Positions 25,756 to 33,343 of a stretch of 34,707 nucleotides of DNA are shown here, piece by piece (positions within the stretch are counted from its first letter, which is position 1; every line of letters begins with the position of its first letter). The position numbers were made by a program, and so were the translations under genes. The notes below the pieces were generated by a model, which worked only from the letters and a program-made list of their open reading frames with translations, made no database searches and had not been told where the DNA came from. The stretch is from DSWT01 sp035415725 (lineage in GTDB: Bacteria > Chloroflexota > Anaerolineae > B4-G1 > SLSP01): positions 1 through 34,707 of the forward strand of contig DAOOGN010000036.1 in NCBI GenBank assembly GCA_035415725.1, written 5' to 3'.

Positions 25756-27936
25756 TCACTCCAAAATGGTCAGGTTGATATCAACTTCCTGCCGGATTTC
25801 GCCGGGCAGTAGATCGATGACGGTGACTTGTCCCCAATAGAGAGCCGTTGCCATCCGCATCTGTCCAACGACGGTGTAGTCGCCCGCCGGCAATTCAGCC
25901 TCATAGTAGCCATCAATAATCCCCCCGCCCGGTGCAGTGGTAGTCAGGGAAAAGCCCGACCAGATCAAACGCCCCTGGGTGTCGTAGACGTAGACGTTGA
26001 CCAAACTCTGCGGCACGCCGTCCATATAGGTGATGCCGCTGATTTGTCCTTTTGGCCCCGGCGTGATTTCTGGTGTGGGGGTGGGCGTGGGGACCGGATT
26101 CGTGATGCTGATAGTCACAGTGAGGGGAGCACTGGTATTGTTGGTTTCATCGATTTCCAGAACTTGATTCCAGGTATCGACCAGGGCCACGAGGGTGTGA
26201 TTTCCAGTCGTCGCAAAACCTGCTTCCACCCACATGGCAAAATTGATACTGGCGCCGGCCGGCAGTCCGTTGATAGCGACATAATCGGTGCCGGCGTAGG
26301 TATAGGGATCAGGCGGTGTATCGGCGAACAGGTCCACCCAGAAGAGTGAGGGGATGTCTGCACCGCCTTGATTGGTTACCTGAACCTCGATATCGACTTT
26401 CTGGAAGGTGCCCAGTGGCGGCGTCGTTGACAACTGGAGATGGCTGATCACCAAATCCGGGACCGGGCATGGGCAAGAGAAGGGAGTTTCATATTCGTAG
26501 ATGAGCGTCCCCCCCTGGTTCTTTTGACTCCACGCCTGGGCCTTGACGGCGTGAGGAATGCCGACGGCAACATTCGCGACAGTAAAGATTTGTTCGAACG
26601 TTGAGGTTTTAACTTTGTTCGTGCCGTCGTAGACTATGATCGTATCGAAGTAGAGGGTAAGATAAGAGCCGGTAGGCCAGTTGTAGCCGCGCACCGTAAT
26701 AGTCTGTCCTCCGGCGGGGCCACAGTTGGGTGTGATTTCGATATAGCCGTTGCCGCCCGATTTGGGGGCAGGCGTGGGCGTCGGAGTTCCACCTTCTACA
26801 ACGGCTATATCCTGTTGACCATACCCCTGGACGATGAGCGTCATGCCTGCCAGCAGTGGCGATAGATTGTCAAAAAGGAAACGTCCATGGCCATCGACGA
26901 CAACGGAAGCCAACAAACCGGTCTGGACGATGCGCAAGTTGACTGTTTCACCGGGCTGCGCCGAGCCGGCGACGAAGGTTTGACCGGCAAGGAGCGGTTT
27001 GTCAATGATAATCTGCGCCAGTGCCGGCGTGGGAGGGACGGTGGGCATTTCTGTTGGGGCGGGTGTAGCGGTGGGCGTCGGTGTAGCGGTGGGCGTCGGC
27101 GTAGCGGTGGGGGTGGATGGACCGGCATCGCAGGGTACGGAATAAACAGCCGTAGCCATACTTCCGCTTTGCCGTCCTACGACTTTGAACACGTAGCTGC
27201 CGGCTTGAATCGTGGTTGTATCAAAGACCAGGGTGAAAATCGGATCAATGGCGGTATTGTTCGAAACCTGTGCCTCGTCGATATACACATCCACCCGGGT
27301 ATCGTCGTTCCAACCACTTCCATGGACGGTGACCGATTGATCGCCGATCGGTCCGCACGTAGGAGCGAGCGTGATAGAGGGACTTTCTCCGCCGCCGCCG
27401 TCACCTCCTCCCCCGCCGCCGTCTCCGTCATCGTAGCCTGGCGGGAGAGTGGGCGGTGGGTTAACAATGACGCCCACCGTTTGTATGGTGCGTGTCGCTT
27501 GACTGTTCAACACCAATCCATCGGGAGGGAAAAAAGGCTCCATGAACGGCGTCAGGGCTTTGATACTATACCTGAGGTGAACATACACGCGGTCCCCTGT
27601 AGCGATGTTGGCGACTTCCTGATGTTTCGGAGTCCCCGGTCCATTATCATACTCGACGATGATGGATACCCCCTCGGGATCGAAAGGATTGTCTGGAGGG
27701 TTAACCGGTGCAATGGCGATGCGGCTGGCGATAGCATTGCGGATTCCATTGAAGTCACGCGGGTTGGTCACACCGTAGCGTACACCTTCGCGCGTGGCGT
27801 TGAAGAGATTGCTATAGATGAACATGACCCGCCCGAATTCTAAGATTCCGACCAGCAGCAGCAACAACAAGGGAAGAACGAATGCGAACTCTACCAATCC
27901 CTGCCCTAATTTTTCTCGTTGTGTATGCTTTGACAT
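25756..27936 (-). CDS. TadE-like prepilin fused to TIG, Ig-like, CARDB and carboxypeptidase-regulatory-like domains
   Basis: 726 residues from the ATG at 27936 (GAGGG nine bases upstream); an ATG five codons earlier (27951) is possible. The N-terminus (KLGQGLVEFAFVLPLLLLLLVGILEFGRVMF) has Gly with Glu at +5 and one hydrophobic helix; the TadE body continues to about 155. A Gly/Asp linker (168-184) leads to TIG-like domain 1 (about 186-268), a PTATPTPTATP linker (273-303), a bacterial Ig-like domain (about 305-382), TIG-like domain 2 (about 397-485, starting YIEITPNCGPAGGQTITV), a CARDB domain (about 491-610, PDLVISHLQL ... EIDETNN) and a carboxypeptidase-regulatory-like end (about 628-726). 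First gene of the upstream cassette; its layout parallels the 1276-residue protein. Confidence 0.85.
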   Translation of the reverse strand: MSKHTQREKLGQGLVEFAFVLPLLLLLLVGILEFGRVMFIYSNLFNATREGVRYGVTNPRDFNGIRNAIASRIAIAPVNPPDNPFDPEGVSIIVEYDNGPGTPKHQEVANIATGDRVYVHLRYSIKALTPFMEPFFPPDGLVLNSQATRTIQTVGVIVNPPPTLPPGYDDGDGGGGGGDGGGGESPSITLAPTCGPIGDQSVTVHGSGWNDDTRVDVYIDEAQVSNNTAIDPIFTLVFDTTTIQAGSYVFKVVGRQSGSMATAVYSVPCDAGPSTPTATPTPTATPTPTATPAPTEMPTVPPTPALAQIIIDKPLLAGQTFVAGSAQPGETVNLRIVQTGLLASVVVDGHGRFLFDNLSPLLAGMTLIVQGYGQQDIAVVEGGTPTPTPAPKSGGNGYIEITPNCGPAGGQTITVRGYNWPTGSYLTLYFDTIIVYDGTNKVKTSTFEQIFTVANVAVGIPHAVKAQAWSQKNQGGTLIYEYETPFSCPCPVPDLVISHLQLSTTPPLGTFQKVDIEVQVTNQGGADIPSLFWVDLFADTPPDPYTYAGTDYVAINGLPAGASINFAMWVEAGFATTGNHTLVALVDTWNQVLEIDETNNTSAPLTVTISITNPVPTPTPTPEITPGPKGQISGITYMDGVPQSLVNVYVYDTQGRLIWSGFSLTTTAPGGGIIDGYYEAELPAGDYTVVGQMRMATALYWGQVTVIDLLPGEIRQEVDINLTILE

Positions 27937-28146
27937 TGCTACAGCCCTCATCGAATAACTCGCCTATGAATTGGACCCACTGGGGTACGCCGGCTCTAAT
28001 ACAATCTAACCGTTTCCTATCTATTAAATCGTATGAAAATGAAATGGGTGACGCCGAGTTGTGAGATTTGCGCTTGACTCCATAGTACTTAAATACTGTG
28101 TCTTCAGAAATAATTGCCCATCACTGGATTAGCCGCTTAATCGTTG

Positions 28147-28152
28147 TATAAT
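28147..28152 (+). promoter_or_regulatory. -10 element of the sigma factor operon
   Basis: A perfect TATAAT, preceded directly by TTG, lies 33 bases before the sigma ATG. No good -35 is found at 16-18 bases, so recognition may depend on an activator or an alternative sigma factor. The shared space 27937-28185 must also hold the promoter of the minus-strand cassette, which I could not identify. Confidence 0.45.
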
Positions 28153-28171
28153 ATAGAGGACTAAACTAGAT

Positions 28172-28189
28172 ATGGTCATAAAAGCATGA
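28172..28189 (+). CDS. Possible five-codon leader ORF overlapping the sigma gene start
   Basis: ATG GTC ATA AAA GCA TGA encodes MVIKA, and its stop overlaps the sigma gene start as ATGA. GAGGA lies 11 bases before this mini-ORF, whereas the sigma ATG itself has no Shine-Dalgarno. This suggests reinitiation or coupling, but so short an ORF may be coincidental. Confidence 0.3.
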   Translation: MVIKA

Positions 28190-28788
28190 GTCCTCAACAG
28201 AAAACTGACTATGATGAAGTTATCGTCATTCAGCGCGCAAAAAAGAATGATCGAATAGCTCAAGGACAATTGTACGAGCACTATGTGGATGCGGTGTATC
28301 GTTACATGCTCTATCGCACCGGAGACCCTACAGTAGCCGAAGATTTGACGGCTGAGGTGTTTGCGCAGATGTTGGTTTCTCTCGCGCGTTACGAGGAGCG
28401 GGGATTACCCTTTGGAGCGTGGTTATTTCGCATCGCAAAAGCGCGACTGGTAGATTACTGGCGTGCCACAAAACGTCGTGAGCGCCAAGCCGTGGCTCTT
28501 TCCGCAGAGGCCGAAACTTTTTGGGTGAGTGATGATTCGCCTGTAGACATTCAAGAGTATCAAGATTTATTGAAAGCTATGGAATATCTTACGGAGGCAG
28601 AGCGGGAGGTCATTCTGTTGCGCTTCGCTTCCGCACTCAATAATCAGGAAATCGCTAAGGTCGTTCATCGCAATCCTGATGCTGTCAAGAGCATGATGTA
28701 CCGGGCTTTGCGTAAGCTGCGGGACATTTTAGTCCAACGGGAAAAGTTCTACGATACTGACACTAAGGGATGTCATACAACTATATGA
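28186..28788 (+). CDS. ECF-type RNA polymerase sigma factor
   Basis: 200-residue sigma-70 family factor of the extracytoplasmic-function type, which directs RNA polymerase to alternative promoters. Region 2 spans about 27-97, with FAQMLVSLARYEERGLPFGAWLFRIAKARLVDYWR as the conserved 2.3-2.4 part. Region 4 spans about 124-182, with LTEAEREVILLRFASALNNQEIAKVV and the recognition helix around NPDAVKSMMYRALRKLR. The linker between them is short, as in ECF factors. The downstream membrane-protein gene overlaps its stop and is the likely regulator. The pair is divergent from the pseudopilin cassettes, which makes them candidate targets. The start is the ATG in the ATGA overlap with a mini-ORF. Confidence 0.93.
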   Translation: MSPQQKTDYDEVIVIQRAKKNDRIAQGQLYEHYVDAVYRYMLYRTGDPTVAEDLTAEVFAQMLVSLARYEERGLPFGAWLFRIAKARLVDYWRATKRRERQAVALSAEAETFWVSDDSPVDIQEYQDLLKAMEYLTEAEREVILLRFASALNNQEIAKVVHRNPDAVKSMMYRALRKLRDILVQREKFYDTDTKGCHTTI

Positions 28789-29756
28789 ACTCCGATCTGT
28801 TCACGAATCAAGAGGATGAAGTTACAGCGAGGCTCGAAAAGCTGGGACAACCTTGTCTCTCAGCGACAGCTCGCCGGCGCATTTGGCAGAAAGCTTATGC
28901 CCGCGCGAATATGCCGACGGCAAAACCTGTTTCAAGGCAGCAGCCTAGCGTGACTTTCTGGCGTCTGGCGGCAAGCTCTGTGATAGTGCTGGCCCTTATG
29001 TTAACAAGCGTAGTCTGGGCTTCAGCTCAAAGCTTGCCGGGGGATGCGCTTTATCCCCTGGCGCGAGGGCTTGAAGCCGTGCAACTTGCCTTGATTCCGG
29101 CAACGCAGCGCGTGTCTCTGGAGATGCAATTTCTTGACCGCCGCGCCATGGAGGTCCAGCGACTGGTTGAACTTCAGCGTCCGGTTCCACCTGAAATCAT
29201 TGCTGAGATCTCGACGACGATTGAGAAAATGACGCAAACTCCCGAATCTTTTGGCGGAGCGACGGTCGTGGCCGCGCACCTGGCGCTGCAGGAGGAAACG
29301 CTTCGACAAGTGACAGTACAGTATCCCCATGATGATGCAGCATCGGCCGCTTTTGAAGCGATTGTTGCGGCGCAACTTAGCTTGCAACCGTTTCTTACAC
29401 CCACACCCGTCTCTATTCTTCTTACACCTTCATCTACGTTTACACTCACGTTTTCCCCTTCTCCAACTTCTGTCCTAACACCAACACCAGACCCTACCCC
29501 TACGCCTAGTGCTACCCCTACACCTATTCTTGTTCCCACGTCAACAGTCACAGCGACGCCTGAACCGGAGCAAGAAAAAACACCGCCAGGACAGGAAAAC
29601 ACACCGCCGGGACAGGAAAAAACACCGCCAGGACAGGAAAACACGCCGCCGGGACAGGAAAACACGCCGCCAGGACAGGAAAACACGCCGCCAGGACAAG
29701 AAAAGACGCCGCCAGGACAAGAAAAGACGCCGCCGGGACAAGAGAAAAAACCATAA
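28785..29756 (+). CDS. Membrane protein with DUF5667-like ectodomain and TPPGQE repeats; putative sigma regulator
   Basis: 323 residues if started at the ATG that overlaps the sigma stop (ATGA); an ATG five codons upstream is possible but too close to AAGGGA. A cytoplasmic N-terminus of about 60 residues (RLEKLGQPCLSATARRRIWQKAYA) precedes one TM helix (about 62-80). An ectodomain follows, starting SLPGDALYPLARGLEAVQL, the hallmark opening of DUF5667 proteins; these often sit beside ECF sigma genes in Chloroflexota and Actinobacteria. Then a PTPTP-rich stretch (about 204-260) and eight TPPGQE(K/N) repeats at the end. There is no zinc-binding HxxxCxxC anti-sigma motif. An anti-sigma or sensor role is inferred from position and topology. 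Confidence 0.8.
   Translation: MNSDLFTNQEDEVTARLEKLGQPCLSATARRRIWQKAYARANMPTAKPVSRQQPSVTFWRLAASSVIVLALMLTSVVWASAQSLPGDALYPLARGLEAVQLALIPATQRVSLEMQFLDRRAMEVQRLVELQRPVPPEIIAEISTTIEKMTQTPESFGGATVVAAHLALQEETLRQVTVQYPHDDAASAAFEAIVAAQLSLQPFLTPTPVSILLTPSSTFTLTFSPSPTSVLTPTPDPTPTPSATPTPILVPTSTVTATPEPEQEKTPPGQENTPPGQEKTPPGQENTPPGQENTPPGQENTPPGQEKTPPGQEKTPPGQEKKP
29580..29747 (+). repeat. Eight tandem 21-bp repeats encoding TPPGQE(K/N)
   Basis: Eight in-frame 21-bp units (consensus ACACCGCCAGGACAGGAAA plus two bases) at the 3' end of the membrane-protein gene. Copies differ only at A/G third positions and at the AAC/AAG codon. Length changes by slippage would keep the frame. Confidence 0.9.
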
Positions 29757-29801
29757 AGTACAGCGGCCCTTGTTGACCACGGACAGTCACTGAGGCCATG
29801 G

Positions 29802-29937
29802 GTGCATTTCAGTTCGGGGGCCAAAGCCAGAGGAGACACTGATTTTACCATCGGGTTCACCGCGAGCGCGGAGAGATTTCTGGTAACTCTGCGGACTCTG
29901 TGCTCGCGGCGGGGTAGCCCCCATTTCTGAAATACAC
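29802..29937. repeat. Palindromic MITE-like element with nested CCGCGAGC hairpin
   Basis: Inverted ends GTGCATTTCAG...GGGGGC (29802-29821) and its counterpart (29917-29937) share most of about 20 positions. Inside, CCGCGAGC (29860-29867) pairs with GCTCGCGG (29902-29909), and the core resembles the CACCGCnGAG repeat at 13712-13837. Non-coding; fills most of the gap after the TPPGQE gene. Confidence 0.55.
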
Positions 29938-29961
29938 TCCAGAACATTGGCTCTGCTTGAT

Positions 29962-30002
29962 ATTTTGACCCAGACGCGCTATCATTGAACGTGGGTCAAA
30001 AT
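29962..30002. promoter_or_regulatory. Perfect 11-bp inverted repeat at the start of the spermidine-synthase-like gene
   Basis: ATTTTGACCCA (29962-29972) is repeated in inverted orientation as TGGGTCAAAAT (29992-30002), 19 bases apart, directly upstream of the Shine-Dalgarno GGAGGG (30003-30008). It could be an operator or an mRNA hairpin covering the ribosome-binding region. Confidence 0.5.
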
Positions 30003-30015
30003 GGAGGGCAGTGCC

Positions 30016-32517
30016 ATGGCTATGAAAACCGGCGCATCTGAAGGAATGCTTTCGTCCGCTCACGCCACACCCCTCGCGCCCGGCAGTCTCAGTGGGTTAT
30101 TTTGCCTCTCCGCCGCCACGTTGCTGTTCGAAATTACCCTCACCCGCCTCTTCTCCGTCGCCCAGTTCTACCACTTCGCCTTTATGATCATCAGCCTGGC
30201 GATGTTGGGGACCGGCGCTAGCGGGACACTGCTGGCACTCTTCCCGCACCTGGGACGACGGCATCCCCGACGCACCTGCGCCTGGCTGGCGCTCGGCTAT
30301 GGGATCGCATGCATCGCTGCCTACTTGTTCATCAATCGGCTTCCCTTTGACTCCTTCAGCATCGCCTGGGATCGCCGCCAGGCACTCATCCTGGCAGCAC
30401 AGTACATCGCCCTGTCCATTCCATTCTTTTGCAGCGGCGCGGCATTGGGACTGCTGTTTGTGGAACACCCCGCGACGGTGGGACACATCTATGCGACCAA
30501 TCTGGCCGGATCGGCGCTGGGATGTGTGCTGGCCCTCGTCCTCCCCGGTTGGGTGGGCGGTGAAGGCATTGTGTGGCTGAGCGGCGTGGGCGGCGGCGTC
30601 GCGGCCCTGAGCTTCATCCTTCCCCAACGCGAGAATGCAGGGCGAGTCGCCGACTCACTCTGCATCGTGGCCGCCGTTGTGCTCAACGTGGGCGGCGCGG
30701 TAATGCTCATTCTTCGTCCTCCGGCGCTGGAATTGCGCCTTTCACCGTACAAAAGCCTCAGCTATGCACTGCAATTTCCCGGCGCGCGCGTGATTTGGCA
30801 ACGCTGGAACGGCTTCTCGCGGGTGGACGTGGTGGAGAGCGCAGGCATTCGCTCGCTGCCGGGACTCAGCTATCGTTATATGCAGCCACCGCCGCCCCAA
30901 CGCGGCCTGTTCGTGGACGGTGATGACCTGAACCCGATCCTGACGTTGAACACCGACGCGCTGGAGTCAAGCGACCTCGCTTTCAGCGGCTATCTGCCTA
31001 CCGCGGTGGCTTATCAATTGCGACCGGCGGGCACAGCGCTGGTGGTGGAACCACGCGGCGGACTGGAAATCTGGGTCGCGCTGGCACAGGGCGCGGCACA
31101 CATCACCGCCGTCGAAGCTAACCCGCTCATCGTCGCGGCTGCCGGGGACATCTATCAGGCACCACACGTCACGCCGGTGCTGGAAGATGCACGCAGTTTC
31201 ATCCGCCGCACTTCGTCTCGCTATGACGTGATCTCGCTGGCGCTGACGACGCCGTATCATCCTATCCGCTCCGGCGCGTACAGTCTGGCCGAGGACTACC
31301 AGTACACCGTCGAAGCCTTCCGCGACGCTTTACACGTCCTCGCGCCCGGCGGCGTGTTCGTCGTCACCCGCTGGCTCCAGACGCCGCCAAGCGAGTCACT
31401 ACGCGCGTTCGCCCTCGCGGTGACGGCCGTGGAACAGACCGGCGGCAATCCGGCACAACAGATTGTCGCCTTCCGGGGATACGCGACGATGACGCTGCTG
31501 GTCAAAACCGCGCCATTCACCTCTGAGGAACTGTCCCATATTCGCCGTTTTGCCGCCGGGAATGCCTTCGATATGGTCTACGCGCCCGACATCCGCCCGG
31601 AAGAAGTCAACCGTTACAACGTGCTGGCGGAACCCCTCTACTACCAAACGTTCACGGCGCTGCTTAACGCCGGGGATCGCGCGGCGTGGTACGCAGCCTA
31701 TCCTTTCGACGTGACCCCGCCCACCGACGCCCATCCGTTTTTCGGACACTTCTTCAAAGGGTCGCAGGCGCGCCAGGTACTGGCGGAATGGGGCACAACA
31801 TGGCAGCCCTTCGGCGGTGCAGGGTATTTCGTGCTGGCGGCGCTGTTGATCCTGGCGAGCGTAGCCGCTATGGGGGTCATCCTGCTACCGGTGCTGGTCA
31901 CACGCCGGCACACGGGCAACGTTTCTACGCTGATGTACTTTGGTTTGTTAGGCCTGGGCTTTATGTTGGTGGAAGTGCCTCTGATGCAGCGCTTCATCCT
32001 CTTCCTGGGGCATCCGGCCTATGCGATGACGACGGTGCTCTTCGCCCTCCTGTTCTTCTCCGGCATCGGCAGTGCGCTGGCCGGGCGTTTCTCCGTGCGT
32101 GTGACGCTTGGCCTGCTGGTGGGGCTGATTGTCGCCTACGCGGTGGGATTACCGGCGCTTTTTGCCTGGGCGCTGGCTCTGCCGCTGGGCGGACGGATGA
32201 TCGTCACCGTGGCGGCGCTGGCGCCGGGCGGAGTGCTGATGGGGATGCCCTTCCCGCAGGGATTGCGCCGTCTGGGCGAGTTGCCCACACGCGCGACGAC
32301 ACTGCCGTGGGCATGGGGCGTCAACGGCGCGCTGTCGGTGGTGGCTTCGGTGCTGGCGGCGATGCTGGCGCTCTCGTTCGGCTTCGACGAGGTGCTGATC
32401 GGCGGAGCGCTGTGCTATGCCGGCGCGTGGCTCGCGGCGGGTCAAGGCGGCGACGTCGGCGCGCCCGTCATCCCCACACCGGTGAAGGGGACAAAACTGA
32501 CACCGCCCAGATTATAG
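30016..32517 (+). CDS. Polytopic membrane protein with spermidine-synthase-like methyltransferase-fold domain
   Basis: 833 residues from the ATG seven bases after GGAGGG. Order: N-terminal membrane domain (about 22-240, roughly seven hydrophobic segments, with LLFEITLTRLFSV near the start), a soluble SpeE-like Rossmann domain (about 245-600), then a second membrane domain (about 605-815). The soluble part shows a nucleotide-binding pattern (ALVVEPRGGLEIWVAL at about 341-356, ITAVEANP, VLEDARSFI near 388) and SLAEDYQYTVEAFRDALHVLAPGGVFVV. True aminopropyltransferases have a catalytic Asp after YDVI; here the text is YDVISLALTTP. Activity as a spermidine synthase is therefore doubtful and the substrate unknown. 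The 3' end overlaps the convergent methyltransferase gene by 76 bases. Confidence 0.85.
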   Translation: MAMKTGASEGMLSSAHATPLAPGSLSGLFCLSAATLLFEITLTRLFSVAQFYHFAFMIISLAMLGTGASGTLLALFPHLGRRHPRRTCAWLALGYGIACIAAYLFINRLPFDSFSIAWDRRQALILAAQYIALSIPFFCSGAALGLLFVEHPATVGHIYATNLAGSALGCVLALVLPGWVGGEGIVWLSGVGGGVAALSFILPQRENAGRVADSLCIVAAVVLNVGGAVMLILRPPALELRLSPYKSLSYALQFPGARVIWQRWNGFSRVDVVESAGIRSLPGLSYRYMQPPPPQRGLFVDGDDLNPILTLNTDALESSDLAFSGYLPTAVAYQLRPAGTALVVEPRGGLEIWVALAQGAAHITAVEANPLIVAAAGDIYQAPHVTPVLEDARSFIRRTSSRYDVISLALTTPYHPIRSGAYSLAEDYQYTVEAFRDALHVLAPGGVFVVTRWLQTPPSESLRAFALAVTAVEQTGGNPAQQIVAFRGYATMTLLVKTAPFTSEELSHIRRFAAGNAFDMVYAPDIRPEEVNRYNVLAEPLYYQTFTALLNAGDRAAWYAAYPFDVTPPTDAHPFFGHFFKGSQARQVLAEWGTTWQPFGGAGYFVLAALLILASVAAMGVILLPVLVTRRHTGNVSTLMYFGLLGLGFMLVEVPLMQRFILFLGHPAYAMTTVLFALLFFSGIGSALAGRFSVRVTLGLLVGLIVAYAVGLPALFAWALALPLGGRMIVTVAALAPGGVLMGMPFPQGLRRLGELPTRATTLPWAWGVNGALSVVASVLAAMLALSFGFDEVLIGGALCYAGAWLAAGQGGDVGAPVIPTPVKGTKLTPPRL

Positions 32518-33272
32518 GCCGTCAACTCGTCGCCTTCCTTCACAAACTGCCACAGACTTTGATAACCACCCGGCGGGCCGATAGGGATGACCAGCCGCCC
32601 CCCATCCTTGAGCTGTGCCACCAACGGAGGCGGCACGTGATCCGGCGCCGCCGTGACGATGATCGCGTCGAAGGGCGCGTACTCTGCCCATCCGTAGTAG
32701 CCATCTCCCTGCTTGACGTGGACGTCGGTATAGCCCAGGTCGCACAAGCGGTCCGCGGCCTGCGTGGCCAATTCCGGCACAATCTCTATGCTGTACACGT
32801 CGATGTCGCCGCGTTCGGCGAGCACCGCCGCCTGGTACCCCGACCCCGTGCCGATTTCCAGCACCTTCTCCCCGCCTTGCAGCTCCAGCAATTCCGTCAT
32901 CCAGGCGACAATGTAAGGCTGGGAGATCGTCTGCCCGTAGCCGATGGGCAGTGGATGATCGGCATACGCCTGATCCACGTACTCCGCCGGCACAAACCGA
33001 TGTCGTGGCACGGTACGCATCGCGCGCAATACCTCGGGATCGGCGATGCCGCGATCTTCGATGGTTTGCGTCACCATCAGCCGTCGTTTCTCTGCCATAG
33101 TATCTTCGTCGAACACCGGCGTGGCGGTTGCGGGTGACGCCGCTGTGGACATCGGCGATGAAGTCCATGACTCAGAGGGAGACGGAGGAGAGGCGGTTGT
33201 ACACGCTGCGAGGTCAACGATGACACCCACGACGAACACCAGCCAATAGCGCCGTATCCGTGTACGTCTCAT
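32442..33272 (-). CDS. pcm: Protein-L-isoaspartate O-methyltransferase with lipoprotein signal
   Basis: 276 residues. Residues from about 58 on are a standard isoaspartyl methyltransferase, which uses S-adenosylmethionine to methylate L-isoaspartyl residues so that damaged Asn/Asp sites can be repaired. Seen: RAMRTVPRHRFVP, GYGQTISQP (111-119), the SAM-binding LEIGTGSGYQAAVLAE (138-153), FDAIIVTAA and LKDGGRLVIPIG. Before it is an N-terminal signal with a basic start, a hydrophobic run and lipobox LAAC (Cys24), then a Ser/Thr/Pro-rich spacer, so this copy appears to be an exported lipoprotein. GGGAGG lies five bases before the ATG. It follows proA by 71 bases and is probably cotranscribed with it; its 3' end overlaps the plus-strand membrane gene. 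Confidence 0.92.
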   Translation of the reverse strand: MRRTRIRRYWLVFVVGVIVDLAACTTASPPSPSESWTSSPMSTAASPATATPVFDEDTMAEKRRLMVTQTIEDRGIADPEVLRAMRTVPRHRFVPAEYVDQAYADHPLPIGYGQTISQPYIVAWMTELLELQGGEKVLEIGTGSGYQAAVLAERGDIDVYSIEIVPELATQAADRLCDLGYTDVHVKQGDGYYGWAEYAPFDAIIVTAAPDHVPPPLVAQLKDGGRLVIPIGPPGGYQSLWQFVKEGDELTAYNLGGVSFVPFTGVGMTGAPTSPP

Positions 33273-33343
33273 AGCGTCCTCCCAAAATAGTCTTGCGTCC
33301 GGTCGTTGCGGGCACGGTCAGAGCGTGATGGCAGAACCTGTTT

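Noticed and set aside
26887..27843. 318-codon plus-strand frame opposite the 726-residue TadE fusion
   Set aside because: Antisense shadow; the minus-strand reading has TadE, TIG and CARDB motifs.
29174..29947. 257-codon minus-strand frame with repeated GVFSCPGG
   Set aside because: It is the antisense reading of the TPPGQE repeats and PT-rich linker; no start signal or independent homology.
31686..33137. 483-codon plus-strand frame across the end of the membrane protein and the methyltransferase
   Set aside because: Arg/Gly/Ala-rich shadow of two genes with strong motifs in other frames.
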